Positions 17,040 to 25,718 of a DNA stretch of 52,518 nucleotides are shown here, in pieces (position 1 is the stretch's first letter; each line of letters starts with the position of its first letter). This DNA is from an uncultured Vibrio sp. (GTDB lineage Bacteria; Pseudomonadota; Gammaproteobacteria; Enterobacterales; Vibrionaceae), in NCBI GenBank assembly GCA_947504195.1, contig CANNGN010000017.1:1-52518 (forward strand), given 5' to 3'. The position numbers and the translations under genes are program-made. Below the pieces are notes generated by a model. That model was not told the DNA's origin and made no database searches. It was given only the letters and a program-made list of their open reading frames with translations.

Positions 17040-18161
17040 CTATGATTTTCTAGATTTCAGATCCCAGTACGCTTTTATATGGTTATTCTTTCCATTAATT
17101 AAACGTTCATTACGAAGGTAATGACGGACTTGTTTGGCTGACGAGGACTCTAAAGCCCCCCAAACAACATCAATACTCCCTAAAGTTTTTAGTATTTCAA
17201 GAGCTTTATCGCCTTGTTGACTTGGATGACAAATAACTCGATAAACTAGAGATCCAGGAGGAAAGCTCTCTTTAACAAAGTAACCCTGCTCTTCTTTGTT
17301 AGCACTGACCAAAATGATCATTGGTGGGATTGGATTTACCCACTGTTCAAGAATACCTGCTAGTGAAGAGTAGCCAGCTTCATCAACAATCATAAACGCT
17401 TGACCACTTATTAGGTGAGGGTGGTTGTCAGGTGTTTTAGAACGACTAAAAATCACATCACCAACACATAACCTATCTACCCACAAGCTACCAAGTGATT
17501 CACCGTGCGTATACACATCTATCTCACCTCTATCACAAAACAGTACAGCGCTATCACTCTTCCACGATTTTCTTAAAGTATAAAGTCGCACATTTTTATA
17601 TGTACTATAGATAAGTTTTTCTCGGTTTTCTCTAGAAAGGCGTTTAATTAACCAAACAAAAATTTTATCAGAAAAATTCTTAAACCAATGTTTTTTTTCC
17701 CTTTCAATCTCATTGTATGAGACTTTTTTTTTCATTATCTTCAAAGCAAAACCATAAGTATAACCTGGGTAGTACTCTGGTAATGGCATCTCACTAGCTA
17801 CTGTTAGACGAACTATATTTTTAGTGATACGTCTACTTTCTAATATTTCAAAAAATTGCTTTCTCGTCCCTGAAAATTCTTTTCCTAAATTTACAAAGCT
17901 AACGTATGCCAGATAAAGTATTCTATCTTCTAAATGCCCATCAATTTCAAAAGGTATAAATCCTATTTTTTTTTCATTATTTAATTTAAATGAAATTTGT
18001 ATACCTTCTTCAAATATATCAGATACTATTGCATATTCAATATATACATTTTCAAAATAATTAATGGCAATAATTAATATTTCATCGAGATGATCTTGGT
18101 TAATATGATCAATAATATCCAACTTATGATCAACGTCAATGATAGATGTGTGTGTGTTCAT
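17040..18161 (-). CDS. siderophore-interacting flavin reductase with N-terminal DUF2470-like domain
   Basis: This 373-residue protein belongs to the ViuB/YqjH-type siderophore-interacting family, which uses FAD and NAD(P)H to reduce ferric siderophores in the cytoplasm and release iron. Residues about 12-90 look like a DUF2470 domain (HINQDH at 19-24), a fold also found at the C-terminus of HugZ-type heme-binding proteins. The FAD domain follows (about 98-240) with RLYT at 192-195, then the SIP nucleotide domain (VDEAGYSSLAGILEQ, WGALESSSAKQVRHYLRNE). A lysine-rich insert (about 143-188) precedes the FAD motif. Codon use is AT-rich relative to neighbours. No strong ribosome site precedes it, so it probably relies on coupling within the operon. 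Confidence 0.85.
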   Translation of the reverse strand: MNTHTSIIDVDHKLDIIDHINQDHLDEILIIAINYFENVYIEYAIVSDIFEEGIQISFKLNNEKKIGFIPFEIDGHLEDRILYLAYVSFVNLGKEFSGTRKQFFEILESRRITKNIVRLTVASEMPLPEYYPGYTYGFALKIMKKKVSYNEIEREKKHWFKNFSDKIFVWLIKRLSRENREKLIYSTYKNVRLYTLRKSWKSDSAVLFCDRGEIDVYTHGESLGSLWVDRLCVGDVIFSRSKTPDNHPHLISGQAFMIVDEAGYSSLAGILEQWVNPIPPMIILVSANKEEQGYFVKESFPPGSLVYRVICHPSQQGDKALEILKTLGSIDVVWGALESSSAKQVRHYLRNERLINGKNNHIKAYWDLKSRKS

Positions 18162-18183
18162 GATTTTGGTTTCTTATTTAAGA

Positions 18184-19374
18184 TTAAAATGAGTCAATAT
18201 TATTATTTTTATAAACAACAAATAAAGCACCTATTGTTGCCAAAATACTTATAAACAAAACTCCTGAATAACCAATTTTTTCAGCTATCATTAGCGCTAA
18301 ACTCGAGCTAATTAGCCCTAATGTAGATGTAATGGTATATTGTAAAGTGTAATCAGTACCTGCCTTTGTAGATTCTGATTTATCCATCATAACAGTTGAA
18401 AGTACCGTGGCTCCTGCACCGAAAGATAAAAACATCAAGCAAATACCAAAATAAACAAATAGATTATTCTCTATACCCGCAGAAATCGGTATTAAGCTTA
18501 TACTAGAAATCAGTGTTGATATTTTGCAGAAAAGCATTGTCTGCTTTCGACCAACCCATCCAACTAAAAGACCTGCACTTAATGCTCCTATCATCGCTAA
18601 TAAAGAGCCTAATATCCCGATAACAAATCCAATATGTTTTAATGACCACCCAATATCAACTAAGAGTGGCGAGACGATTGCACTCGTTATTGATGTACCA
18701 ACTTGAAACGTTAACAGTACTCCAACCCAACTAAGTGAATTTACTCGTTTAAAAAAAAGGAATATATCTTTATATCTCACATTGAGATGTATTTTATTTT
18801 GTGGATGAAATGGTTCATTGTATCTCGATATGAAAACTAGAGGTATAAATGTTGCTAGAGCGAGTATATAGAGACTTATTTCCCATCCTAACCAGTCATA
18901 TGCTATTAATAACCCACCACCACCAAGTAATATACCGATACTTCCACCCGAAATTTGTATACTATTTCCTATTCCTCTTTCTTCAGGTTTCAATATATTT
19001 ATAGCTAAAGCATCAGAAGCAATATCTTGAGTAGCAGAGAAAAGTGAAAAAAAACAAAAAACAATTAAAAGGATGCTAAATTTTGAGTTCAAGTTTAGAG
19101 ATGAAGATAAAAACAAAGATGATATCATTAATATTTGCATTGTTATTATCCAACCTTTGTAATGACTCATTCCTAATATACTAAACCGATCAATTATTGG
19201 TGACCATAATAATTTTAAAGACCAAAAAACACCTATTAAATGAATCATGCTAATATCAGTCAGATCGGAACCATTCTCTCGCATAATTGTAGGTATACCC
19301 TGAGTTATAAAACTAAGGCCTAAAAATTGAGTAATATACAACCCAAAAAGCAATATTTTTTTATTATCATACAT
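18184..19374 (-). CDS. MFS siderophore importer, RhtX/FptX-like
   Basis: This 396-residue protein with about 12 membrane segments has typical features of the RhtX/FptX/AmpG-like branch: WSLKLLWSPIIDR after the second helix and SATQDIASDALAI in the middle. Members import intact ferric siderophores (rhizobactin, pyochelin) across the inner membrane as single proteins, without an ABC system. Its place between the receptor and the reductase supports that role. It is very AT-rich. The start at 19374 lacks a good Shine-Dalgarno, and the gap to the receptor gene is 52 nt. The substrate cannot be read from the sequence. Confidence 0.82.
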   Translation of the reverse strand: MYDNKKILLFGLYITQFLGLSFITQGIPTIMRENGSDLTDISMIHLIGVFWSLKLLWSPIIDRFSILGMSHYKGWIITMQILMISSLFLSSSLNLNSKFSILLIVFCFFSLFSATQDIASDALAINILKPEERGIGNSIQISGGSIGILLGGGGLLIAYDWLGWEISLYILALATFIPLVFISRYNEPFHPQNKIHLNVRYKDIFLFFKRVNSLSWVGVLLTFQVGTSITSAIVSPLLVDIGWSLKHIGFVIGILGSLLAMIGALSAGLLVGWVGRKQTMLFCKISTLISSISLIPISAGIENNLFVYFGICLMFLSFGAGATVLSTVMMDKSESTKAGTDYTLQYTITSTLGLISSSLALMIAEKIGYSGVLFISILATIGALFVVYKNNNIDSF

Positions 19375-19426
19375 ATTTTATTTTTCACTAAATGTAAACA
19401 AAGAACAATTAACAATATATTATTTA

Positions 19427-21565
19427 CTAATAACTATATTTCAAACCAAATAAAAATTCTCGACGGTCACCATATTGACAATATATATCATAACTACAAC
19501 TTGTATAATATTCCTCATCAAACAAGTTTGACACATTGAAAGTTAATTCTGTATTTTTTAAAGAAGAATTAAACTCAACAAGATCATAACGAAGGGCAAG
19601 ATCAGAAACTTTATAGGATGGAGAGATAATTGTATTCAGGTCATCACCATAACTTTTTGACACGTATCGAATACCACCCCCGATATTCAAACCTGAGAAT
19701 AAACCTGAAGAAACATGGTAACTAGCCCAAATTGATGCGAATTTTTCAGGGACTGCTTGAGGCTGTTTTCCGATAATAGCTGGGTCAGATGACTCACTTA
19801 CCTTCGTATCAAGCCAAGTAATAGAGGAAATAAGCTCAAAGTTATCAGATACGCTTCCGCGAGCTTCCAATTCAACACCTTGTGAAGTAATTTGCCCATC
19901 TTGCACGTAGAAGCTTGGGTTATCACTAGGTGTTAGAGTATTATTTTGTTCGATATCAAATGCCGAAGCAGTGATTAACAAAGGAACGTCATTTGGCTGA
20001 TATTTGACTCCAAATTCATATTGACGTGCAGTAGTTGGGATAAATGAACTTCCATCTTCCCCAACACCAATTGTTGATTCAAAAGAAGTTGAATAGCTAA
20101 CATAAGGAGCAATGCCATTATCAAATAGATATACTAGTCCAGCTCGATAGCTAAATTCTTCATCTTCCTGTTTACTAGTTGTTTTATTAAGATTGTTTTC
20201 GGTCTTAAGACTTGCCCAATCATGACGTAAACCTAACGTTAATCTGAATCTATCAATCTCTATCTGATCTTGTAAATACAGACCTAGTTGCTCTAAAGTT
20301 TGACGACTATCAATATATGTAACGAATGGACTACTGGATTGATTATAGATTGGGTCTAAGACATTTAATGACGGCATTGCCGCATAAGAATACTTCCAAT
20401 CAGCAACATTTCTCTGATAATCAACTCCTACCAATAAATTGTGCCACAGCTTACCTGTTGTAAAGTCAGTCAATAGATAATTGTCAGTAGAAACACCATG
20501 AGCTATTTCATCAGACTGAACTGCTGCTCGTGGTAATAAACCTTCTGATGTTACTGCTCCTGTAAGTTGCACTCCGGTAAAATCAACTTTTACTTTTGCA
20601 TAACGCAGTGTCGAATAAACTGATAAGTTATCTAGTTGCTTGGAAAATTGGTAACCAATGCCTATTTGTTCTCGCTCAAAATCATCAACATAGGGATCTC
20701 CCACATTTAGTTCCGAATCAAAGGCGCTTTTATATTCATCAAGTGTTACATCCTGTGCAAGTGTTGAGTTAAAGTATCCTCCTTCTGGATCATTAATATA
20801 AAAGCTATTAATTGTGAGGCTGGTATCAGTATCAGGAGACCATGTAAGAGATGGAGCGATCGCTAAACGGTCTTCCTCTACATTCTCGAAGCGCGTATCT
20901 GACGAACGTCCAAGCATCGATATTGAATACTGAAAATCACCTTGATCATCTATCGATCCTCGACTTGCAATACCAATCTGAGTTCTATTATGACTCCCAT
21001 ACTCAGCTCGGAATTCATTATAGCTTTCATTAGTGGGTTGACGACTGATTTGATTGACAAGACCACCGGGATTAACTTGACCATAGAGTACTGACGATGG
21101 GCCTTTTAATACCTCTATCCGTTCAAGTAAAAAAGGATCTATCGAAAATTGGGCAAATGCCGAACCACGAGGTAATTTCAGCCCATCCATGTAACTGGCA
21201 ACAACTGTACTCGTACCAAATCCCCCAAAACCACGCATAAATGTACTGTCGTTACGGGATGTAGATTCCACATCAGATAAGACGCCTGCAGAATAGCGTA
21301 AAGCTTGACTAACTGTTTGCGAGTTTTGATTATTCATTTGCCCGCGTGTAACGGTTATAAGGGACTGAGGAACTTCAAGAGAAGAAGTCGCTGCTTTCGT
21401 GCCACTAGTAGATATATTTTCAAAATATCTACCTTCTGTTATTACAATAGTTTCAATTGCAGTATTGTCGTTTTCAACGTCTTCTTGTGCTTTAGCGAAA
21501 GGGATCAATATCGTTAACCCACTCATTATTGAAAAGCTAAGTACCCTTGAGTTAAATTTTCTCAT
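19427..21565 (-). CDS. TonB-dependent ferric-siderophore receptor (FhuA/FoxA-like)
   Basis: This 712-residue outer-membrane receptor has a signal peptide ending near AKA (residue 26) and a TonB box ETIVIT at about 37-42. The plug domain includes VPQSLITVT, MRGFGGFG and LERIEVLKGPSSVLYGQVNPGG. A 22-strand barrel ends in an aromatic residue (FLFGLKYSY). Near the C-terminus a cysteine pair (TSCSYDIYCQYG) resembles the pair in FhuA/FoxA-type hydroxamate receptors, suggesting a ferrichrome- or ferrioxamine-like ligand, though the ligand is unproven. AGGAGG lies just upstream of the start. It is the first gene of a three-gene operon with its Fur-like box about 90 nt upstream. Confidence 0.92.
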   Translation of the reverse strand: MRKFNSRVLSFSIMSGLTILIPFAKAQEDVENDNTAIETIVITEGRYFENISTSGTKAATSSLEVPQSLITVTRGQMNNQNSQTVSQALRYSAGVLSDVESTSRNDSTFMRGFGGFGTSTVVASYMDGLKLPRGSAFAQFSIDPFLLERIEVLKGPSSVLYGQVNPGGLVNQISRQPTNESYNEFRAEYGSHNRTQIGIASRGSIDDQGDFQYSISMLGRSSDTRFENVEEDRLAIAPSLTWSPDTDTSLTINSFYINDPEGGYFNSTLAQDVTLDEYKSAFDSELNVGDPYVDDFEREQIGIGYQFSKQLDNLSVYSTLRYAKVKVDFTGVQLTGAVTSEGLLPRAAVQSDEIAHGVSTDNYLLTDFTTGKLWHNLLVGVDYQRNVADWKYSYAAMPSLNVLDPIYNQSSSPFVTYIDSRQTLEQLGLYLQDQIEIDRFRLTLGLRHDWASLKTENNLNKTTSKQEDEEFSYRAGLVYLFDNGIAPYVSYSTSFESTIGVGEDGSSFIPTTARQYEFGVKYQPNDVPLLITASAFDIEQNNTLTPSDNPSFYVQDGQITSQGVELEARGSVSDNFELISSITWLDTKVSESSDPAIIGKQPQAVPEKFASIWASYHVSSGLFSGLNIGGGIRYVSKSYGDDLNTIISPSYKVSDLALRYDLVEFNSSLKNTELTFNVSNLFDEEYYTSCSYDIYCQYGDRREFLFGLKYSY

Positions 21566-21618
21566 AATATCCTCCTAATTCAGTTAATATTGGTGATGAT
21601 TACAACCAATAAAACCAT

Positions 21619-21633
21619 ACGGGACCGTCCCGT
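21619..21633. promoter_or_regulatory. perfect palindrome, likely TetR operator
   Basis: ACGGGAC-C-GTCCCGT is a perfect 7+1+7 inverted repeat, GC-rich in an AT-rich region. It lies between the Fur-like box and the receptor start, and 88 nt from tetR. Size and symmetry fit a TetR-family operator placed over or just after the receptor promoter's start site. Confidence 0.65.
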
Positions 21634-21647
21634 CCCTATTAATACTA

Positions 21648-21664
21648 ATGATAATTATTATCAT
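21648..21664. promoter_or_regulatory. Fur box
   Basis: ATGATAAT-T-ATTATCAT is a perfect 8+1+8 palindrome close to the Fur consensus (GATAATGATAATCATTATC). On the minus strand it fills exactly the 17-nt space between a TTGCAC and a TAGTAT, which could be the receptor promoter. Iron-loaded Fur would then block the operon. Confidence 0.85.
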
Positions 21665-21720
21665 GTGCAAGTAAGAACTGACAATTTATAGATATGAGCT
21701 AAAGATAACTAGGACTAAAA

Positions 21721-22356
21721 ATGCATAAAAATCAACAATACACTTATTCACCAAAGCCAAACGACAAAATATGGGATAAAATTCTCGATTCAGCATCAGG
21801 CTTTTTTGCCGAGCGCGGATATGCTGCTACATCTATTGAACAAATAATCGCTCAATGCGGTATAGGTAAAGACACATTCTATCGTCGATTCAACTCTAAG
21901 CTAGCTCTGTTCGAAGCGGTGACGATGCGTGAGCGTCACATGGTAGAAATGCGTTTTGATGAATTTATCAAGGAAGATGAAGGTTCATCATTTGACAAAT
22001 TAGAAAGATTTCTAAGGTGGTTACTTGACATAAATCTTGAACCTAATTTAATTGCTTATAAGCGTATTGCTTTTACTGAAGCAAGCATTATCGGCAAAGC
22101 AGTACAAGAAGCGCCAAATTCTTTAACCGATTACCTTATTGAACTCGTAAAAGAACTCCAATCCGAAAATGTGATTCGTGAAATCGATCCTCATGAAGTT
22201 GCCATGTATTGTATAAACACTCTTGTTTTACCTCCAGTGATGTCTGCAATGCTAGGTGATGAAATAGTTAAGCTCGCTACTTGGAGGGATGACTACTTTC
22301 ATCGCACGTGGCCTAACATTCTCTGGGGGGTTTCTCATACCCCTACTCCACATTAA
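21721..22356 (+). CDS. TetR-family transcriptional regulator
   Basis: This 211-residue protein has an N-terminal TetR helix-turn-helix (about 18-65: ILDSASGFFAERGYAATSIE, then IIAQCGIGKDTFYRRF) and a helical C-terminal ligand domain (about 75-205). It is divergent from the receptor operon with the control region between. The obvious hypothesis is that it represses the uptake genes, and perhaps itself, through the palindrome at 21619-21633 until a siderophore-related ligand binds. No such ligand is known from the sequence. Confidence 0.88.
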   Translation: MHKNQQYTYSPKPNDKIWDKILDSASGFFAERGYAATSIEQIIAQCGIGKDTFYRRFNSKLALFEAVTMRERHMVEMRFDEFIKEDEGSSFDKLERFLRWLLDINLEPNLIAYKRIAFTEASIIGKAVQEAPNSLTDYLIELVKELQSENVIREIDPHEVAMYCINTLVLPPVMSAMLGDEIVKLATWRDDYFHRTWPNILWGVSHTPTPH

Positions 22357-22416
22357 TTTAGCAGCAATACCAGCCTTTAATGAAGAGGAAATAAAATACC
22401 CGACAGATCTATATAA

Positions 22417-22454
22417 AAAAGGAAAATAAAAAAACCAACTGCGACAGTTGGTTT
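22417..22454 (-). terminator. rraB terminator, right border repeat of iron module
   Basis: The hairpin CCAACTG-CGA-CAGTTGG lies 25 nt after the rraB stop. It is followed on the minus strand by seven Ts and then TATTTTCC. On the plus strand four Ts follow, so it may also end tetR. It is the partner of the near-identical copy at 16912-16948. Confidence 0.85.
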
Positions 22455-22478
22455 TAGTAAACATCAATTCGGGTTTAT

Positions 22479-22892
22479 TTACTCTTCATCATCGTCTTCT
22501 TCAGGATAGAGTGCATCTTCGCCTTCATAATACGTTCCCCATCCGTCATAGATAATGTCGAATTTTTCCGCTAAGTCGATCAATTTAGAAACTTGTTCAT
22601 CGATTGCTTCTGGATCAAGTGTTGATTCAACAGTCGCATCAAAACAAAACAATTGATTTCCATCTTCGTCTTCAGTCTCTTCTGCTTCTTGAACCTCAAA
22701 TCCCATTTTAAAAGCTTCTATTGCTGCTTTTTCAAGTTTTTCGAAGCTTTCTGCGAAAAGGTGATGCTCAATATCATAGAGTGAATCAGCTTCGCTACCA
22801 TCCTCAAGCAACGCTTGAATAATTTCGCGAGTTTCTTCTTTATGGATTTCAATCAGATCGTGTACTGATACATATTCATCGTTTTGAGACAT
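22479..22892 (-). CDS. rraB: RNase E regulator RraB
   Basis: This small acidic protein (137 residues, with a DDDEE tail) binds the C-terminal half of RNase E and inhibits degradosome activity in E. coli. Recognisable parts are DLIEIHKEETREIIQALLEDGS, LFAESFEKLEKAAIEAFKMG and FDIIYDGWGTYYE. It is transcribed on its own with the terminator at 22417-22454. It lies immediately right of the accessory iron module. Confidence 0.93.
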   Translation of the reverse strand: MSQNDEYVSVHDLIEIHKEETREIIQALLEDGSEADSLYDIEHHLFAESFEKLEKAAIEAFKMGFEVQEAEETEDEDGNQLFCFDATVESTLDPEAIDEQVSKLIDLAEKFDIIYDGWGTYYEGEDALYPEEDDDEE

Positions 22893-22969
22893 TCTTCAGG
22901 CTCCAGACTAAGCTAAATGACAAGGTGCAATTTTTGTGGCGCAACTATCGCACGGAATACTTGAAAATA

Positions 22970-24415
22970 CTACTCTGTTCCACCAACAGTAAGCGCATCA
23001 AGTTTTAGTGTCGGTTGCCCAACCCCAACTGGAACGCTCTGTCCGGCTTTCCCACACACACCAACACCTCTATCGATCGCCAAATCATTCCCTACCATGG
23101 AAACTTGCTGCATCGCTTCAATTCCTGAACCAATTAATGTCGCTCCCTTAATTGGGGCTGTGATTTTACCATCTTCGATTAAATACGCTTCCGATGCTGA
23201 AAATACAAATTTACCTGAAGTAATATCAACTTGCCCACCACCAAAGTTTGGCGCATAAACACCTTTCTTCACAGTAGAGATAATCTCCTCTGGCGAGTGT
23301 TCTCCTGGTAACATATAAGTATTGGTCATTCGTGGCATTGGTAAATGCGCATAGGACTCACGTCGACCATTTCCAGTCGGTGCCACTCCCATTAAGCGAG
23401 CATTCAACTTATCTTGAATATAACCTTTCAAAACACCATTTTCGATCAAGGTGTTATATTGACCATTGACTCCTTCATCATCGATATTTAAAGAGCCACG
23501 TAAATCTTTTAGAGTGCCATCATCCACGATAGTACAAAGCTTAGATGTCACTTGTTGGCCTACTTTTCCAGAGAAAACCGACGTCTCTTTTCGATTAAAG
23601 TCCCCTTCCAATCCATGCCCTACCGCTTCATGAAGCAGAACGCCAGGCCAGCCAGCCCCTAAAACTACTGGCATTGTACCTGCAGGAGCCGCAATAGCTT
23701 CTAGATTAACCAGTGCTTGGCGAACCGCCTCATCAGCAAATTGAAAAGCAATTTTTTGTCCTTGTTCATCACTCAGGAAGTAGTCGTAAGAAAAACGACC
23801 ACCACCACCAGCACTACCTCGTTCACGACGATCGCCTCGCTGTGCTAGTACGCTAATAGACAAGCGAACAAGTGGGCGAATATCGCCCGCATAGGTGCCA
23901 TCCGTTGCAGCCACTAAGACTTGTTCATATACTCCAGATAGGCTAACAGAGACTTCTTGAATCAAAGGCTCTTTCGCCCGAATGTAGGCGTCTAATTCTT
24001 GAAGTAATCGGCTTTTTTGCTCTTTCTCCCATGACTCTAGAGGATTAGTTGCTTGGTAATAAGCCTGATTATCATGTTTTACAAATGCCTTAACTTGTGC
24101 GTTTTTCCCCTGCTGAGCGATCCCGCGAGCCGCAATAGCGCTTTGTTTTAGTGAATCAAGCGTAATCTGATCTGAATAGGCAAAGCCTGTTTTCTCACCA
24201 GTAACCGCTCGAATACCGACGCCTTTGTCGATATTAAACGAACCATCTTTAATAATACCGTCTTCAAGTACGAGAGATTCATGCCAGCTCGATTGAAAAT
24301 AGATATCCGCGTAGTCAACGTCTCGACTAACAATACTTGATAGTGTCCCAGCAATATCTTGTTCAGTTAACCCAGTTGGATTCAATAAGGCTTGCTCTAT
24401 ACGTGTAACGGTCAT
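22970..24415 (-). CDS. tldD: TldD metalloprotease subunit
   Basis: TldD is the catalytic subunit of the TldD/TldE (PmbA) zinc protease that degrades unfolded peptides and matures some modified peptides. The 481 residues include the zinc motif HEAVGHGLEGD (HExxxH) in the middle and the family span GGGGRFSYD. The C-terminal half carries NIDDEG, PRMTNTYM and FGGGQVDITSGKFVFS. The partner pmbA is not in this window. It is the last gene of the run from mreB down. Confidence 0.95.
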   Translation of the reverse strand: MTVTRIEQALLNPTGLTEQDIAGTLSSIVSRDVDYADIYFQSSWHESLVLEDGIIKDGSFNIDKGVGIRAVTGEKTGFAYSDQITLDSLKQSAIAARGIAQQGKNAQVKAFVKHDNQAYYQATNPLESWEKEQKSRLLQELDAYIRAKEPLIQEVSVSLSGVYEQVLVAATDGTYAGDIRPLVRLSISVLAQRGDRRERGSAGGGGRFSYDYFLSDEQGQKIAFQFADEAVRQALVNLEAIAAPAGTMPVVLGAGWPGVLLHEAVGHGLEGDFNRKETSVFSGKVGQQVTSKLCTIVDDGTLKDLRGSLNIDDEGVNGQYNTLIENGVLKGYIQDKLNARLMGVAPTGNGRRESYAHLPMPRMTNTYMLPGEHSPEEIISTVKKGVYAPNFGGGQVDITSGKFVFSASEAYLIEDGKITAPIKGATLIGSGIEAMQQVSMVGNDLAIDRGVGVCGKAGQSVPVGVGQPTLKLDALTVGGTE

Positions 24416-24455
24416 AATTTGTTCTTCTTCATTTAATTACATTTTAGCTAAAAGG

Positions 24456-25718
24456 TCAGGTGTTCAGTGCCTTAAGCATCTCTTTAGTGACCAGAGTAAC
24501 GCCCTTCTCCGTAACACGGAAGCCGAGATCTTTATCTTTAGCATGATCGTAACCAATTTCCATCCCTTCTGGAATAGTACAATCACTATCAACAATCACT
24601 TTCTTCAGTTTAGCGCCTTCACCAACATCACAGCCAGGTAACAAAACTGATTGCTCAATAATACTGCGAGAATGGGTATGAACACGAGAGTACAACAAAG
24701 AATTACTAATGTGGGAGCCCGAAACAATACAACCACCAGAAACTGTAGAGTCTACAGCCATACCGCGACGATCATCATCGTTAAAGATAAATTTGGCAGA
24801 TGGAACCATTTCTTGGAAGGTCCAGATTGGCCAATCCCTATCGTACAAGTTTAAAGCTGGAGTAGGCGAAACAAGTTCCATATTGGCTTCCCAAAAAGAG
24901 TCCAATGTTCCGACATCACGCCAGTACGGCTGTTCACCAGTCTCAGGATCTTTGAATGCATGAGCGTACACGTTGTGCTGTTCGATAATTGAAGGAATGA
25001 TATCATTGCCAAAATCATGGCTGGAATTCGAATTATCCCCATCTCTTTCTAGCTGTTCAAATAAGAATTCTGTCGTAAATACATAGTTCCCCATCGATGC
25101 TAAACATTTATCAGGGTTACCTGGAATTGGATTCGGCTCAGCAGGCTTCTCATCAAACGCAACCACCTGTCCACTTTCATTGGCTGTCATGACACCAAAT
25201 GCGCCAGCCGCTTCCTCAATATCACACTCCAAACAACATACGGTCATATCAGCACCATTTGAAACGTGCTCAGCAATCATCAAACCATAGTCCATTCGAT
25301 ACACATGATCGCCAGATAGAATAAGTACGTATTTCGGATTTTCTGCGCGAAGAATATCAAGATTCTGACGGACAGCATCAGCCGTCCCAACATACCAATC
25401 ATCCCCCATACGCTGAGACGCAGGCAAAACATCAACAAACTCTGAAGTATCAGCTTTAAAGTGTCCCCAACCACGCTGAATATGACGAATTAATGAGTGA
25501 GATTTGTATTGTGTAGCAACACCAATACGGCGAATGCCAGAGTTAATACAATTCGAAAGTGGGAAGTCAACAATACGGTATTTACCGCCAAAATAAACAG
25601 CGGGTTTTGCACGCCAATCTGTCAATTCATGTAAGCGACTACCTCGACCACCGGCCAATACCAATGCGTACGTTTCTTTGGTGAGGTTACTAATAAAACG
25701 ATCTGTAGTTTGAACCAT
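24456..25718 (-). CDS. glgC: glucose-1-phosphate adenylyltransferase
   Basis: GlgC makes ADP-glucose from ATP and glucose-1-phosphate, the committed step of glycogen synthesis. The start is set at 25718 (MVQTTDRFISN), with GGAG 8 nt upstream, giving 420 residues. A longer frame to 25787 lacks family support. Visible motifs are LVLAGGRGSRL, RAKPAVYFGGKYRIVDFPLSNC and ILSGDHVYRMDY. A C-terminal left-handed beta helix (about 300-410) begins near NDDDRRGMAVDSTVSGG. No other glycogen genes are nearby, and its place between tldD and the nitrilase gene is not the usual order. Confidence 0.94.
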   Translation of the reverse strand: MVQTTDRFISNLTKETYALVLAGGRGSRLHELTDWRAKPAVYFGGKYRIVDFPLSNCINSGIRRIGVATQYKSHSLIRHIQRGWGHFKADTSEFVDVLPASQRMGDDWYVGTADAVRQNLDILRAENPKYVLILSGDHVYRMDYGLMIAEHVSNGADMTVCCLECDIEEAAGAFGVMTANESGQVVAFDEKPAEPNPIPGNPDKCLASMGNYVFTTEFLFEQLERDGDNSNSSHDFGNDIIPSIIEQHNVYAHAFKDPETGEQPYWRDVGTLDSFWEANMELVSPTPALNLYDRDWPIWTFQEMVPSAKFIFNDDDRRGMAVDSTVSGGCIVSGSHISNSLLYSRVHTHSRSIIEQSVLLPGCDVGEGAKLKKVIVDSDCTIPEGMEIGYDHAKDKDLGFRVTEKGVTLVTKEMLKALNT

